Part shown: piece after piece, positions 26,942 through 36,780 of the stretch
Layout of the letters: every line of letters begins with the position of its first letter
Numbering within the stretch: position 1 is the stretch's first letter
NCBI RefSeq assembly: GCF_000002995.4
Contig: NW_025062476.1
Coordinates: 10,662,501-10,726,500 of the forward strand
Direction: 5' to 3'
Length of the DNA: 64,000 bases
DNA from: Brugia malayi
Taxonomy: Eukaryota; Nematoda; Chromadorea; Rhabditida; Onchocercidae
The notes under the pieces: generated by a model
What the model saw: the letters and a program-made list of their open reading frames with translations, nothing else
What the model was told of the DNA's origin: nothing
Database searches by the model: none
Made by a program: the position numbers and the translations under genes

Positions 26942-29900
26942 ATGAGTGATCCTTGCAAATTACCGTTAAATTTGATTTGCTTTTTTCACTTTCTGATACG
27001 ATCAGTAGTAGCGCAACCAAAGTTCTTCTTTATCGCATTACTGTCACAGCGGGTATGGACATTAGAAGAGCCAACACTGGTAATTATATCCTTTTGTCTT
27101 TTTTGTTTTGATAAATCTAAACACTAGCTTATCACTACTGGCTTATCTCACGATTCTAGATGGTGTACCGCTTGACAGGTGACAGATGATAAAATGCCAC
27201 GTCGTCTGCATCGCCAATTGTGGTATTTAACTTTCCAGAGGGACTTAGCTAAATCTATGTAAAAACTTTTTGTATTAGTTTCTACTATCCATCCTGCAAC
27301 GTTTGGCGTCAAAATACTTGACAGTGCTTTTTACGTCATTTGAGTTAGTTGTAAACAAAAAGTTTGTTGAAACATAAATTTTACAATCAAAAAAAAAATA
27401 TAAATTTCGAACTATCTTTTTCTGCCACATACTTATATTGTCGTTCAATTCCAGGAATGCTTTACGGACGGCCTGCGATTATATTTCGAACCGGAAAAGC
27501 CATTTCGTGGACATATTTATGTGAAGGGATACTTTATGCATGAGAAGTGTCACTTAGATTTCACACGGAATCCCATTGTCAGCCCATTTCACTTTAGTAT
27601 TTTATACAAAAGCGCTTGCATTCAGAAATGCGAAATGCAGGTAGTATTCATTTTAATCAATATAATATTAGGAAAAGAATAATACGAATTCTATTTTTAA
27701 ATATTCGGTGAAGTACTTATGAACAAAAGGAAACTTTGAATAGTCTAAAATATAAACCGGAAGTAATCCTAACAACCAACTTGCATAAATATATTGCAGA
27801 AAGAACCACCAGGCATCAACTATAACATTATTATCATTGTTCAACATCACTATTTATTTCTAACGCAAGCTGATAAAGCGTTTAGTGTCAATTGCTTCTA
27901 TGAAACTGGCTACGACAGTTTATCTAAAAACATAGAAGTCAACGGGTAATGTAATGCAATTTCAAGCAGGAAAGGTCCCATAATTTCCAGTGTCATCAAA
28001 ATATCTTATTGATAGCATTTATTAAGTTCAAAAAATAAAAGTAATATTGATTACAAAACTTTAAAATCTTTACATCTGTTGCCAATCAGTTTAGCTCGCC
28101 ATTAAAATAGGGTTAAAGCAATTGTGTTAATTAAATCTCCACTTTTAATCAGTGGCTTAGCGACGACAGATCTGAAAAACGAAATCGTTACTAATTGTGT
28201 CTATGAGATTCTGATGGATTCGGTAGATGGCCAACCGGTAAAGTATGCAAATATTGGCGATCAACTGGTCCATAAGTGGAGTTGCGCATCGGGTGACGAA
28301 TTTGAACCAAAATTGAAAATTTTCAGATTAATTTATACATTTCTTGTTACAATTTTATTTAAAGTTGAAAAATGATAATTTTCCAGAGGAGTACGGTATG
28401 TTCATTCATTCATGCTTTGTTCACACACCTGATAATGGTACTTTCCAGTTTGTCGATGATCAAGGGTAAGATGATTTATTACTTGGATGCAGAGTCTGGC
28501 TTTGTCTCACAGACTCGTATTGCACTTGAAAAGTTAGCCGACCTATTTTATTCTTTTTCTAGTGAAAGCTCACACATATTTCGATTGCTGAGATATGAAA
28601 AATTGCTTACTTATCAGTAATTTCTCACTTTTATGTTCTATCAATAAATATCGGTGACGAAATTCGATTAACAAATAATATTTGCAGCTGTATCACAGAT
28701 CAGACATTAATGGGTCCATTGATCTATAGTGATAATCTCACAGTGGCGCATTCTGTGGTACCAGCGTTCAAATTTGCCGATCAACTTATCATTCAGTTTC
28801 AGTGCAAAGTGACATTATGTGCTAAAGCAGAAAATGGCTGTGAAGACATTTCGGTACTTAATTTTTTGTTCTCAAAAACTGATTTAAACATTTTTCTTTT
28901 TTCGTAATCAATCTATTAAATTTTAATTGTAGTGAATTTATTTTCACGGCCACGTAGAATATATATTTTCTGAAAACATTACTTATTGTGATTTGTTGTT
29001 CTAGAAAGTTTCAAGGAAAGAGGGACCTACAGTTTTTACATGAAAGTACAACTATTGACTGATTCATAAATCAAAGTAAAAGATTTATGATCAAGCAGTA
29101 AATAAATATTGAACTTATTTTTACTTCTTTTCAGCCACCCAACTGTGAAATTATTTTGACTTCAACTTTGACTTCAATTCCAACTTCGACCTCAATTTCA
29201 ACTTCGATTTCCATTTCAACTTCGACTTCGATTTCAACTTCGACTTCGATTCCAACTTCAACTTCGATTTCAATGTTGACCTCGACAACTGAATTTCCTA
29301 TACTACGTAAGATTTTACTGTCTCCATTACTGATGTCTCGGGGCATTGAACGATCACCGTGCAGGGGTATGGAATGGAATAAGCCAATCATTGCTAGTTA
29401 CTAGATCGGGTTATAATTTTATGTTTTGATAATATGAATGCTAAGTGTTTCTAAACTAGTTTATTAAGATTTACGGGAGTTTCTGATTCTTAGTTAGTCA
29501 GAAAAAATTAGAAAATGACTTTTAATAAGGACTAAATATTATTAGTTTATTTCTTTTAACAAGACTATTGCCAACTACTGTTTTCGCCGCAGAGAGTACC
29601 GATCGCGCAATTTGTAACGATGATCTTAGTGCAAGTAAACCGAACTGTTCTGCAGCATTGGACATGCAGTCTATGAGTTACAGACGAAAGCGTTTCCTGA
29701 ATGAATCTCGAATGAAAATAAATTCAGTTTCTCTCACTAAAGCAAATTCCACCAATGCCAATCACTTTACATTCGATGTTCATGCTGATCAGGTTTTGAA
29801 ATTTTCATATCATCTGGCTTCATTGTTTCAGAAGTTGAAAACATGAGAACATGAAAAAGGTAAGAGGTTGCTTTTATAATTCAGTTCTAGGCTGAAAAGG

Positions 29901-30355
29901 CTAAATGGCTAGGATCTTAGGTTTTTAAAATGCTTTAGAATTACCCAGCAAGATAAGAAATAAGAAAAGTCTTTAGTCTTTTATAGGCATGATAATAGGT
30001 CTTAAATAAGAACTTTAGTCGATCTGTTTTATATTTGTGTTATCTTGCATTACATACTACACCTGTGATGCTGATGCAATAATCAAAACTGGAAATCAAA
30101 ATTAAAAATGTGTATAAATAATTTCAGTTGGTGATTTTTGAACGTAACGAAATAAATCAGACAGGATTACCCGAAGTACCACACGTATCATGCGAAGCGA
30201 TACGCAATGGAATTCTTTTGCAAACCGCAGTTTTCATTCTGTTTGGAGGACTCCTTCTAACTGCCATTTTTGTGCAGAAAATTTACTACAGTAAATGTAT
30301 AACCAAAAGTTTCGTTCCAACTTCCGAAAAGTATCTTCAACGATGGCTAATTTGA
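26942..30355 (+). CDS. Cuticlin-type ZP-domain protein (498 aa)
   Basis: Nine exons: 26942-27079, 27455-27640, 27800-27945, 28111-28292, 28387-28465, 28688-28853, 29135-29306, 29593-29792 and 30128-30355, all in phase, giving 498 residues. The hydrophobic N-terminus (LICFFHFLI) is a probable signal peptide. A ZP domain runs from about residue 47, with typical cuticlin signatures: ECFTDGLRLYFEPEKPF, GHIYVKGYF, an EYGMFIHSCFVHTPD segment and VPAFKFADQLIIQFQC with its cysteine pattern. Then come a Ser/Thr/Ile simple-sequence linker, a furin-type site RRKR (residues 387-390) and a transmembrane helix (about 451-473) before a short basic tail. Cuticlins are made as membrane-anchored precursors, cleaved at the furin site and polymerised into the nematode cuticle. 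The first exon is less certain than the rest. Confidence 0.88.
29155..29290 (+). repeat. Coding minisatellite (Thr-Ser / Ile-Ser)
   Basis: Repeats of six- to twelve-base units such as ACTTCGATTTCA inside exon 7 of the cuticlin gene encode about 45 residues of Thr-Ser and Ile-Ser between the ZP domain and the furin site. The opposite strand is also open here (Glu-Val/Glu-Ile), but only as a shadow. Confidence 0.9.
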
Positions 30356-31060
30356 AGAGGTGCTCTGATGTAAAGTCAGATTTGAAAATGTTGTAAGATA
30401 CCTCAATATTTTCTTTGTTATAGATCTTCTCAATATCATCTTAAAGCTTGTTTACCAAGGATTCACATTTTGATCTGATATTTGTTTATCAATTTCAATT
30501 CAATCTCCATTTTAATTTTCATCCAACAACCGTTTGATTATGAAGAATTTACATTAGATTATGAAGAAACCAATATTATCCATCTTTGATTATAAAGAAA
30601 TAATCATTGATATATTCGAATAAGTCAGAGTAATAAATATCTTTTCACTTTACACATTATACAGTCCTTATATACATAACTTCATTAAAAAAATCATTTC
30701 ATTCATATTTTCTTGGCTCTATCAATTCTCGAGCAGCTACTTATAAACATATATAACCTACATATATGTTATTTACAATAAACCAAGAAAAGTGGATAAA
30801 TAGATTGAATGTGGAATAATTCATTACTTAATTTCATCAGTTTGAATTATCCAACACTGTAACTTTAGCAATAAGATCGACAAATATTTGCAACCTGCAA
30901 ATATTTGTCAATCTTTCCACTCTACGCAGCATATTTTCAATTTAAACTCATTATTTAATCTTTGGATTATAAATGGACAGAAAAATTGAAACATTCATCA
31001 CAAGTGAGGTAAGCTAAATATCAGTTTTCTTCTTGTATATTCTTACTATTAGCTCATATT
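30356..31060. other. 3' flank of the cuticlin gene
   Basis: Convergent 3' region between the cuticlin gene (+) and the IQ-motif gene (-). It has a candidate AATAAA at 30632-30637 and a perfect 14-base hairpin (30879-30892 and 30896-30909, loop ACC). Confidence 0.5.
30879..30909. repeat. Perfect 14-bp hairpin
   Basis: The arms GACAAATATTTGCA and its exact reverse complement flank a 3-base loop. It lies about 520 bases after the cuticlin stop, and no function is apparent. It is not followed by a U-run that would suggest a terminator, and this is a eukaryotic genome. Confidence 0.9.
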
Positions 31061-32106
31061 TTAATACTGATGCTTGTGACAGCTATCCTGATGCTCTTGA
31101 TGCTCCTGATGCTTTCTGAAATTATCAGTATTTCTCATTTTATTCTATTATGAACGAGTTAAGAAATTAAATACAGAGTCAGTTTAAGAAGTTGCAATTA
31201 GCATATTTTTATTTGCTGAAACTAACATGTGATTTGAGATGTGACGAGAAACAGTTATTTTTAAATCTTTTGAAATAATAATTTGGAATAAGCATTTTGT
31301 CTCATTATCCTATGACTTTACATTTATTACTTACCGATACGCATGTTGTATTATTCTTGCTGCTTCATTAGCTTTTGGATCTTTCGGATCGATATTAACA
31401 CCAGTAACTATTTCCTAGAATTTGTATTGTTGCAGCAAATGGATGGATATTTTTACTTTTAATAATCCATGGATGAGATTAGTAGGAGTCTTTGAATATG
31501 ACTAATACTAATCTCACTCTGCATGTTCAGCTCATTTGAGCACCTGCTTTTATTATGCTTTTTAATTTGCTTCAGCTGGAACGAGTGAGAAGGTAAAGGG
31601 GTATACATTTGCACCATTTCTTGCATTTTCTATCATTTCAAAAAATGGAACGAAAATAATTGCTAAATAAAACAAAATGAGCAAACGAAAAACTGATTCA
31701 GCTGGAACGAATGAGAAGATAAACTAAATAAAGGGGAAAAAAAGACTAAATAAATAAAAACATCTGTTTTTCATATTAGTTGATTTCATCTAAGTCGATA
31801 TCCAAGCATCTGTTACCCATTGGAATTAAAAAAAAAAATTGGAAAACTGGTATATAGAAGAAATTTCCACATTCAACCGATGAAGTTTAGAAGTTTGATA
31901 ATGGATTGAAATTACCTTTTTTAAATCAAGTGAAATTCCGAATGCATTATTCTTAAATAATATCTACTGACTCTGATACATCATACAAGCAGATAACAAC
32001 TGAGGAAAAAACAAATCAAATTTAAGAAGCTAACCTTACGAGTTTCTTGTTGTTTTGTCGTCAAATTAGTGTCATTCAAATTCGATCCGGCGCTTGAACG
32101 AAACAT
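31061..32106 (-). CDS. Small neurogranin-like IQ-motif protein (68 aa)
   Basis: Three minus-strand exons too short to show as long frames: 32035-32106, 31335-31414 and 31061-31115. Phases match (0, then 2), giving 68 residues. Exon 1 reads MFRSSAGSNLNDTNLTTKQQ. Exon 2 carries VNIDPKDPKANEAARIIQHA followed by YR, which resembles the DPxANxAAxxIQxxFR core of vertebrate neurogranin and other tiny IQ proteins (PCP4). The tail is rich in His and Gln (KHQEHQEHQDSCHKHQY) and could bind metal. Such proteins bind calmodulin, often without calcium. The IQ motif here is incomplete because the distal basic residue is His. The last exon overlaps a short 9-base tandem repeat, so the C-terminus is less certain. 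Confidence 0.62.
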
Positions 32107-32523
32107 CGTAGTAATGTCAGGGCTAGATTCCAACTACTTCCTAGAAAGCGTAAGTTAGAATTACGCTCACACAAGCAAAAACACAGAAATACACATTAAT
32201 AAAATGAGGGGGTAGTTCTTAATGACATGACATCCTGCCTAAGTAAATAACTCTAGCCAACTAACTAAGATAAATCGATAGTAGTAATGAACAATATCAA
32301 CAATGGAAATAACTAGCAGCTTTAGCGTTGCAAGCAATGTCGCTGTCACATGGTATAGAAATGCAGTTTATAGTCATCTTTGAAGAATGTGCGTAATTGC
32401 ATTAAAGTCGTTTGCGATTCTTTATTTTGCGGTTTGCTACAAATTTTATTGCTGAGGATTTTGCTGATGTTATCTCAGTTGTCGACTGGACGGTACTTAT
32501 AACAAATAAATCGTTTCCTCATA

Positions 32524-33027
32524 CCTGGTACATTTGATGAAGTGGTGTTTATCGAGCATTATTCATTACTCGCACCGAAAAAGAAACCTTAAAAAATTGT
32601 AAAAGCAAGGAAGAAAGTTGCTCTCGTATGATCATAATAATAACAATAATAATATGTATTTACTGAAATGAAGCATATCTCTTAATAAAATAATTTTTTT
32701 TGCAGTACTGGGATTATTTATAAAAAATATAAAAAAAATTGATGTATATATTAAAAAATCGATGTAATGCATGAAATATTGCTATTATGTAAAGTGGCGA
32801 CAAGTTATAAAACAAAGAACATCCAAGCTTTTTACATTTTTTGCTTAAATTTTGGAAAATATGTTTGAAAGTGCACAACATGGCCTTAAAAATACTCAAT
32901 TTTTTTCATATTTCCATTTGAATTTAATGGAAGTATTTGATTACAGAAAATTATGAAATTGCACAAAATAGCTGTGTCTGTAAAATATTTCTACCATCCT
33001 GGTACATTTGATGAAGTGATGTTTATC
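32524..33027 (+). repeat. Direct repeat pair of about 30 bases, 474 bases apart
   Basis: CCTGGTACATTTGATGAAGT plus a GTGTTTATC-like end occurs at 32524-32553 and 32998-33027 with one mismatch. Both copies are open as PGTFDEV. It may be an exon fragment duplication. Confidence 0.75.
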
Positions 33028-33101
33028 ATTATTAGTCCATTATTATTTATGTATTTATATCGGTATTTATATCCTAATGTATTCATTGTTCTTGTTTTCA
33101 G

Positions 33102-33173
33102 AATGCAATTCTACCAATAGATACATTGAATTATGCTACAGAAATTCCCATTGTAAATTTCAGCGATAAGTAA
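33102..33173 (+). other. Possible orphan terminal exon
   Basis: After a strong acceptor (CTTGTTTTCAG) a short open segment encodes NAILPIDTLNYATEIPIV and a few more residues before TAA. No matching upstream exon could be assigned. A possible signal-peptide start (MCVIALKSFAILYFAVCY) lies near 32390 but does not join in frame. Confidence 0.25.
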
Positions 33174-33501
33174 TTATTTTAAAAATACTCAACTAAATTA
33201 TTAATATGAGTGTGCCAGTCCTACCTGAAAAGAAAGTGGAAAAATAAGGCGACAGCTATGTCGTTATGATTCCTTGATATAAAAACACCCGGAAACCTAA
33301 GTAAATTCTTGGACGATAGACAACAACTCCGGTCTTCGCAAAATATAAGAAGAAGATATGCTAAAGATGTCGCCTAATTTTACAGTTATAAAATTTAAAA
33401 GAAAATTGTTTCGATTTTAATTCATTTATCATATTCGAACAATTATGGAAAGCCATTTTTTCATTAATTATACTTCCTAATGGCAAAAAAGTCTGACAGA
33501 T

Positions 33502-33924
33502 TGTTTCGGTCTCTCTGATTCTTGTCAACATCTCAAACTTGAATAATTAAACACACTTATTCTGATAGATGGAATGGTTTAAAACAATGAACTCAGCAAT
33601 CACAATTTCATTACTACAATTTTAATGACATCAGTAATAAAAAGGAAAGCTCAGACTATTTACCATCCCACCAACTGACCCACCACCCTAAACGACTTCA
33701 CAATATGAATTTGATGGGTAGCACCACCGTACACTTTAACGAGTTGCAAGGCCATAGACCGTTGTTATACACGAAATTGCGTCTTCAGAACACGCACAAT
33801 GGTACGGCACTTTAGCGTAGTGTAAAATGATGAAACATTATGTATGTGACTTGAATCAACGAATGTGTCTCACTTTAACAAAACAGATTACTGTTTCTTT
33901 GTTTCCACAGCGATATCAGCGACA
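33502..33924 (-). mobile_element. LTR of a retrotransposon, probably BEL/Pao (left copy, minus orientation)
   Basis: A 423-base block read on the minus strand starts TGTCGCTGATATCGCTG and ends GACCGAAACA, so it has the TG...CA ends of an LTR. It is almost identical to 39282-39698 in opposite orientation, with one 7-base length difference (GGTTTAAAACAA versus GGTCAA). No clear target-site duplication is seen; only GAT is shared at the two edges. The open frame beginning MMKHYVCDLNQRM inside it occurs in both copies and is probably not a protein. Confidence 0.75.
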
Positions 33925-34039
33925 GATACTGCATCTAAGCCTCGAAGAGCGTTCGCTAGTGGATGCAAATTTCCCACAGTGCGATTCAACTGTGCGACGT
34001 TCTCATGATAGCGAATCAACAAAGTCCATCTTTTCCTTC

Positions 34040-35290
34040 GATTAGTTTTCGACTCATTTTTCAGGAATTGCCAGGAGCTTCCAGTAATATTGTTTTCCCA
34101 TTGATTGATTTATTTATTGCGTTTTTTTTCTTAATTCTTGCATAACTTTTCTTGCCATATATTTTACAAGGTTATAATTTTTTCCCAAGTACTTAGGTAA
34201 CTATTGATCAATGTGTTATTGTTCTCATATTTTCCAGCGAACTCTTCACATCAGTATAGCCAGACTACAGGAAATCTCCTGGAGGTTAATGAGGTTTTTC
34301 TTTTCTGTAAAGTTATCTTCAACCATGTCTGAAACTTACTGCAACCATTTTTTCATAAATACCTACTTACCACGCTCCTGGGGTGATGAATTATCACTTT
34401 AGTTGGTCTAGTTTTTGATTGATAATTTCTTCTTGGCGCTACGGACACTACAAATTTTGGAGTCACCTGTGGCTTACAAATCTCCTGAACCCTTGCATGA
34501 GAGTCTCAGCAGTTATTTCCATGTGAATGGTTCTTGTGACTAGGCATGCATGACATCTTGTGACTAGGCATGAAACATGACATCTTTAACTTTTTTTTTC
34601 AATTATTGTAATACTTATTATCTAGATTCTAAAAGGCTTCTTTATCCAGTGTATTACACAGACATAAAAGGCACTGGATTTGTTGGTTATTACTTCAAGT
34701 TGGTCAAGTTGCGTTCGCTCTCCACATTCAAAAATCTCCGATTTTTCTCGTTCTCATGGATTAATTAGCATCATACAGTAATCCTTCATCTTCCTGTTCG
34801 ATGGGACCTCCTTAAGTATAGCTTTCATAATCTTAAATCTGTTGTCAGTCTTCTTAGTCTCACCGCTACTGTTGAGTACTTTTGACAGTTGTCGTAAAAA
34901 ACGATACATTTAAATTGCGTTCAAATTATAATACCTTTGATAAATGTCATTGTCCAAATAATTTCGCATTTGTAACTAATCATGTCTAGATCATTTAAGC
35001 TATTATGCTAATTCCTTTTCCTCACACAACAAAAACCCTTTGTTAGTAAAAATCCTTCGTTAGCAAACCCTTTGTTAGCAAAACCCTTTATTAGCAGTCT
35101 TTGTTTCACATCAGTTAAATATCCTCTGCCGGATATCTAGTCAGTTCAGTTCTGCATATAAACAATCGTCCTCCATACGGTTGTTCATTCTGCATTTTGG
35201 GGTGGTTTTGATATCATTTTAATGTTTTATAATTGTATCTTTCGTTACGCATTGTTATAACATTGATTTGTCGGTTTAATTACGCAAGTT
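34040..35290. mobile_element. Degraded interior of the retrotransposon region
   Basis: Between the left LTR and the gag-like region I see no intact frame and no reverse transcriptase motif on either strand. It includes a local duplication of about 24 bases (34536-34584, TGTGACTAGGCATG twice) and four copies of a 15-17 base unit like AAACCCTTTGTTAGC (35030-35097). Confidence 0.4.
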
Positions 35291-36413
35291 TGAGGCAAAA
35301 TAGAATATCTGGCTGTCCATACAATCCACGACATCATTCTAGTGATCACTCAAGCAAAAGACACAAGTCAGCCAATCTCTCTTTTTTTCTTCCGATCGTT
35401 TTACATAATTTTGCTCACTGAGAGGATTGAGTTTGTCGCGTTAATAATTTTTTGGTGGTTAGGTTTAGACTTTGTGTTCTGAAAGCTAGATGATGATTTA
35501 CTCATTTCACACTTTCTCAGAAACTTTTACCGACATGAACCTCCATTTGCCGCATTTGTTTAGTGACTTTTAGATTTCTGTAAGTGACTTACACCTTTAT
35601 ATATTCTTTTAAAAATGTTACCATATTTTTCATTGTTCATTTTGACTTCTTCAATTTCTTTCATCAGATTGCATAATAGATAGTCCGCAGTTTTACAGTA
35701 ACGGTAGTCCACGGCTGATTTGTCTTGGAAATTCTTCCCAAATGTTTTGAATTGGAAGAGAATATCCAGTAGTTCTCTTAATATTACAGTCACATTACTG
35801 TTTGTCTTGCCCAATTTTAATATAATGTATGATTCCATTGTTTTGCTTCATTTGTCGTCGTCTCTTTCAAGATATTCATAGCAATATATTATTATCTTCA
35901 TTGACTGCTATGTCAACATACCCCTTCCCTTTAAATATCCAATGAAGTGTACAAATTCCTTCGTTAGCTACGACGTCTTCTGTCAATGTTCTCTTCAAAT
36001 TGGTGTATAGATAGGCCTGAAAATTCTGGATTCCCATCGAATTCTACTATCTTCATTTCTGGAGACTCGCTTGTCGTCACCATTTCCTCGATTTCAATTA
36101 AAATCTTCCTCGTTTTCATTTTGGCTTGATTTTGCTTGATAGTTCTTTTGTGCATAGTGATACATCCGGTCTATTTCTTTAATTAGAAAAGCTCGAGCAT
36201 AATGTACTTCGTGGCTATTACTAAATGCGCATTCTTGTCAAATGGGTTTCATATAATTCAATTTCATAATTTGTATGTAATCGACATTTACTTTTCTTTA
36301 TTACTTGACTCTTTTCGCACTTTTTCTGCGCAAAATACTTTCCGTTTTAACTGTGACACGGAATTCCCATCCTTCTTTGCTATGTTTCTAGTCGAACAGT
36401 CTTCACCATCCAT
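35290..36413 (-). pseudogene. Broken gag-like region of a probable BEL/Pao element
   Basis: Minus-strand open pieces interrupted by stops and frameshifts. A start at 36413 (MDGEDCSTRNIAKKDG) is open to 36288. Then come a segment reading LIKEIDRMYHYAQKNYQAKS in another frame, 35964-36155 (with MKIVEFDGNPEFSG) and 35560-35838 (with LRELLDILFQFKTF). Near 35318-35372 a CVFCLSDH segment, followed after a stop by NDVVDC, looks like a decayed zinc knuckle. Order and character fit a gag of the Pao type, but no pol is visible. Clearly non-functional. Confidence 0.5.
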
Positions 36414-36489
36414 GATTTCTTGTTACCCATATAAACAAGTTATAAATAACTTACACGCATTGATCCTTGGCTTTCGTGAACTGAAGATT

Positions 36490-36780
36490 GTAGTTTCAAT
36501 TCCTTCCGAGGTCGATAAATTTGTTGCCAATTTCTTTCTGATAGTAACAAAGACTAAAAGGGTTGTTTCTTTTTCTTCTCGATGTCTCAGATTTGGATAA
36601 TTAAACCCTTATTCTGAGAAAATGATTAATACAACAATGTATTCAATAATTTCAACAATTGGAATTTCAATAAGACACTTTTAACGACGATATCAGTAAT
36701 AGAAAGGGGGCGAAAAAATTATGCCAAATATCTCAACCAACTGGTCTAGCCCAAACAATTTTATAAAGTGAACTTAATCT
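36490..36780 (-). mobile_element. Diverged LTR end and leader (minus orientation)
   Basis: From 36564 upward the sequence is a diverged version of the LTR (GATAATTAAACCCTTATTCTG, CAGTAATAGAAAGG and similar blocks in the same order). Just below it, the minus strand reads CCTTTTAGTCTTTGTTACTA, matching CCTTTTAGTATTTGTTGCTA directly after the right LTR. This is the 5' LTR/leader junction preceding the gag-like region. A primer-binding-site-like stretch lies at 36510-36529. The outer end of this LTR is too decayed to place. Confidence 0.5.

Noticed and set aside
29131..29391. Glu-Val/Glu-Ile repeat frame on the minus strand
   Set aside because: It is antisense to the cuticlin Ser/Thr minisatellite in exon 7.
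33827..34045. MMKHYVCDLNQRM open frame, also at 39191-39379 on the minus strand
   Set aside because: It lies in the two LTR copies and runs out into different flanks, so it is most likely not a protein.
35030..35097. Possible CRISPR-like or regulatory array (TTAGC-ended units)
   Set aside because: Only four short imperfect units without spacers; a simple tandem repeat in eukaryotic DNA.
36202..36600. 132-codon + strand open frame
   Set aside because: It is the antisense of the gag-like leader and start region, so a shadow.
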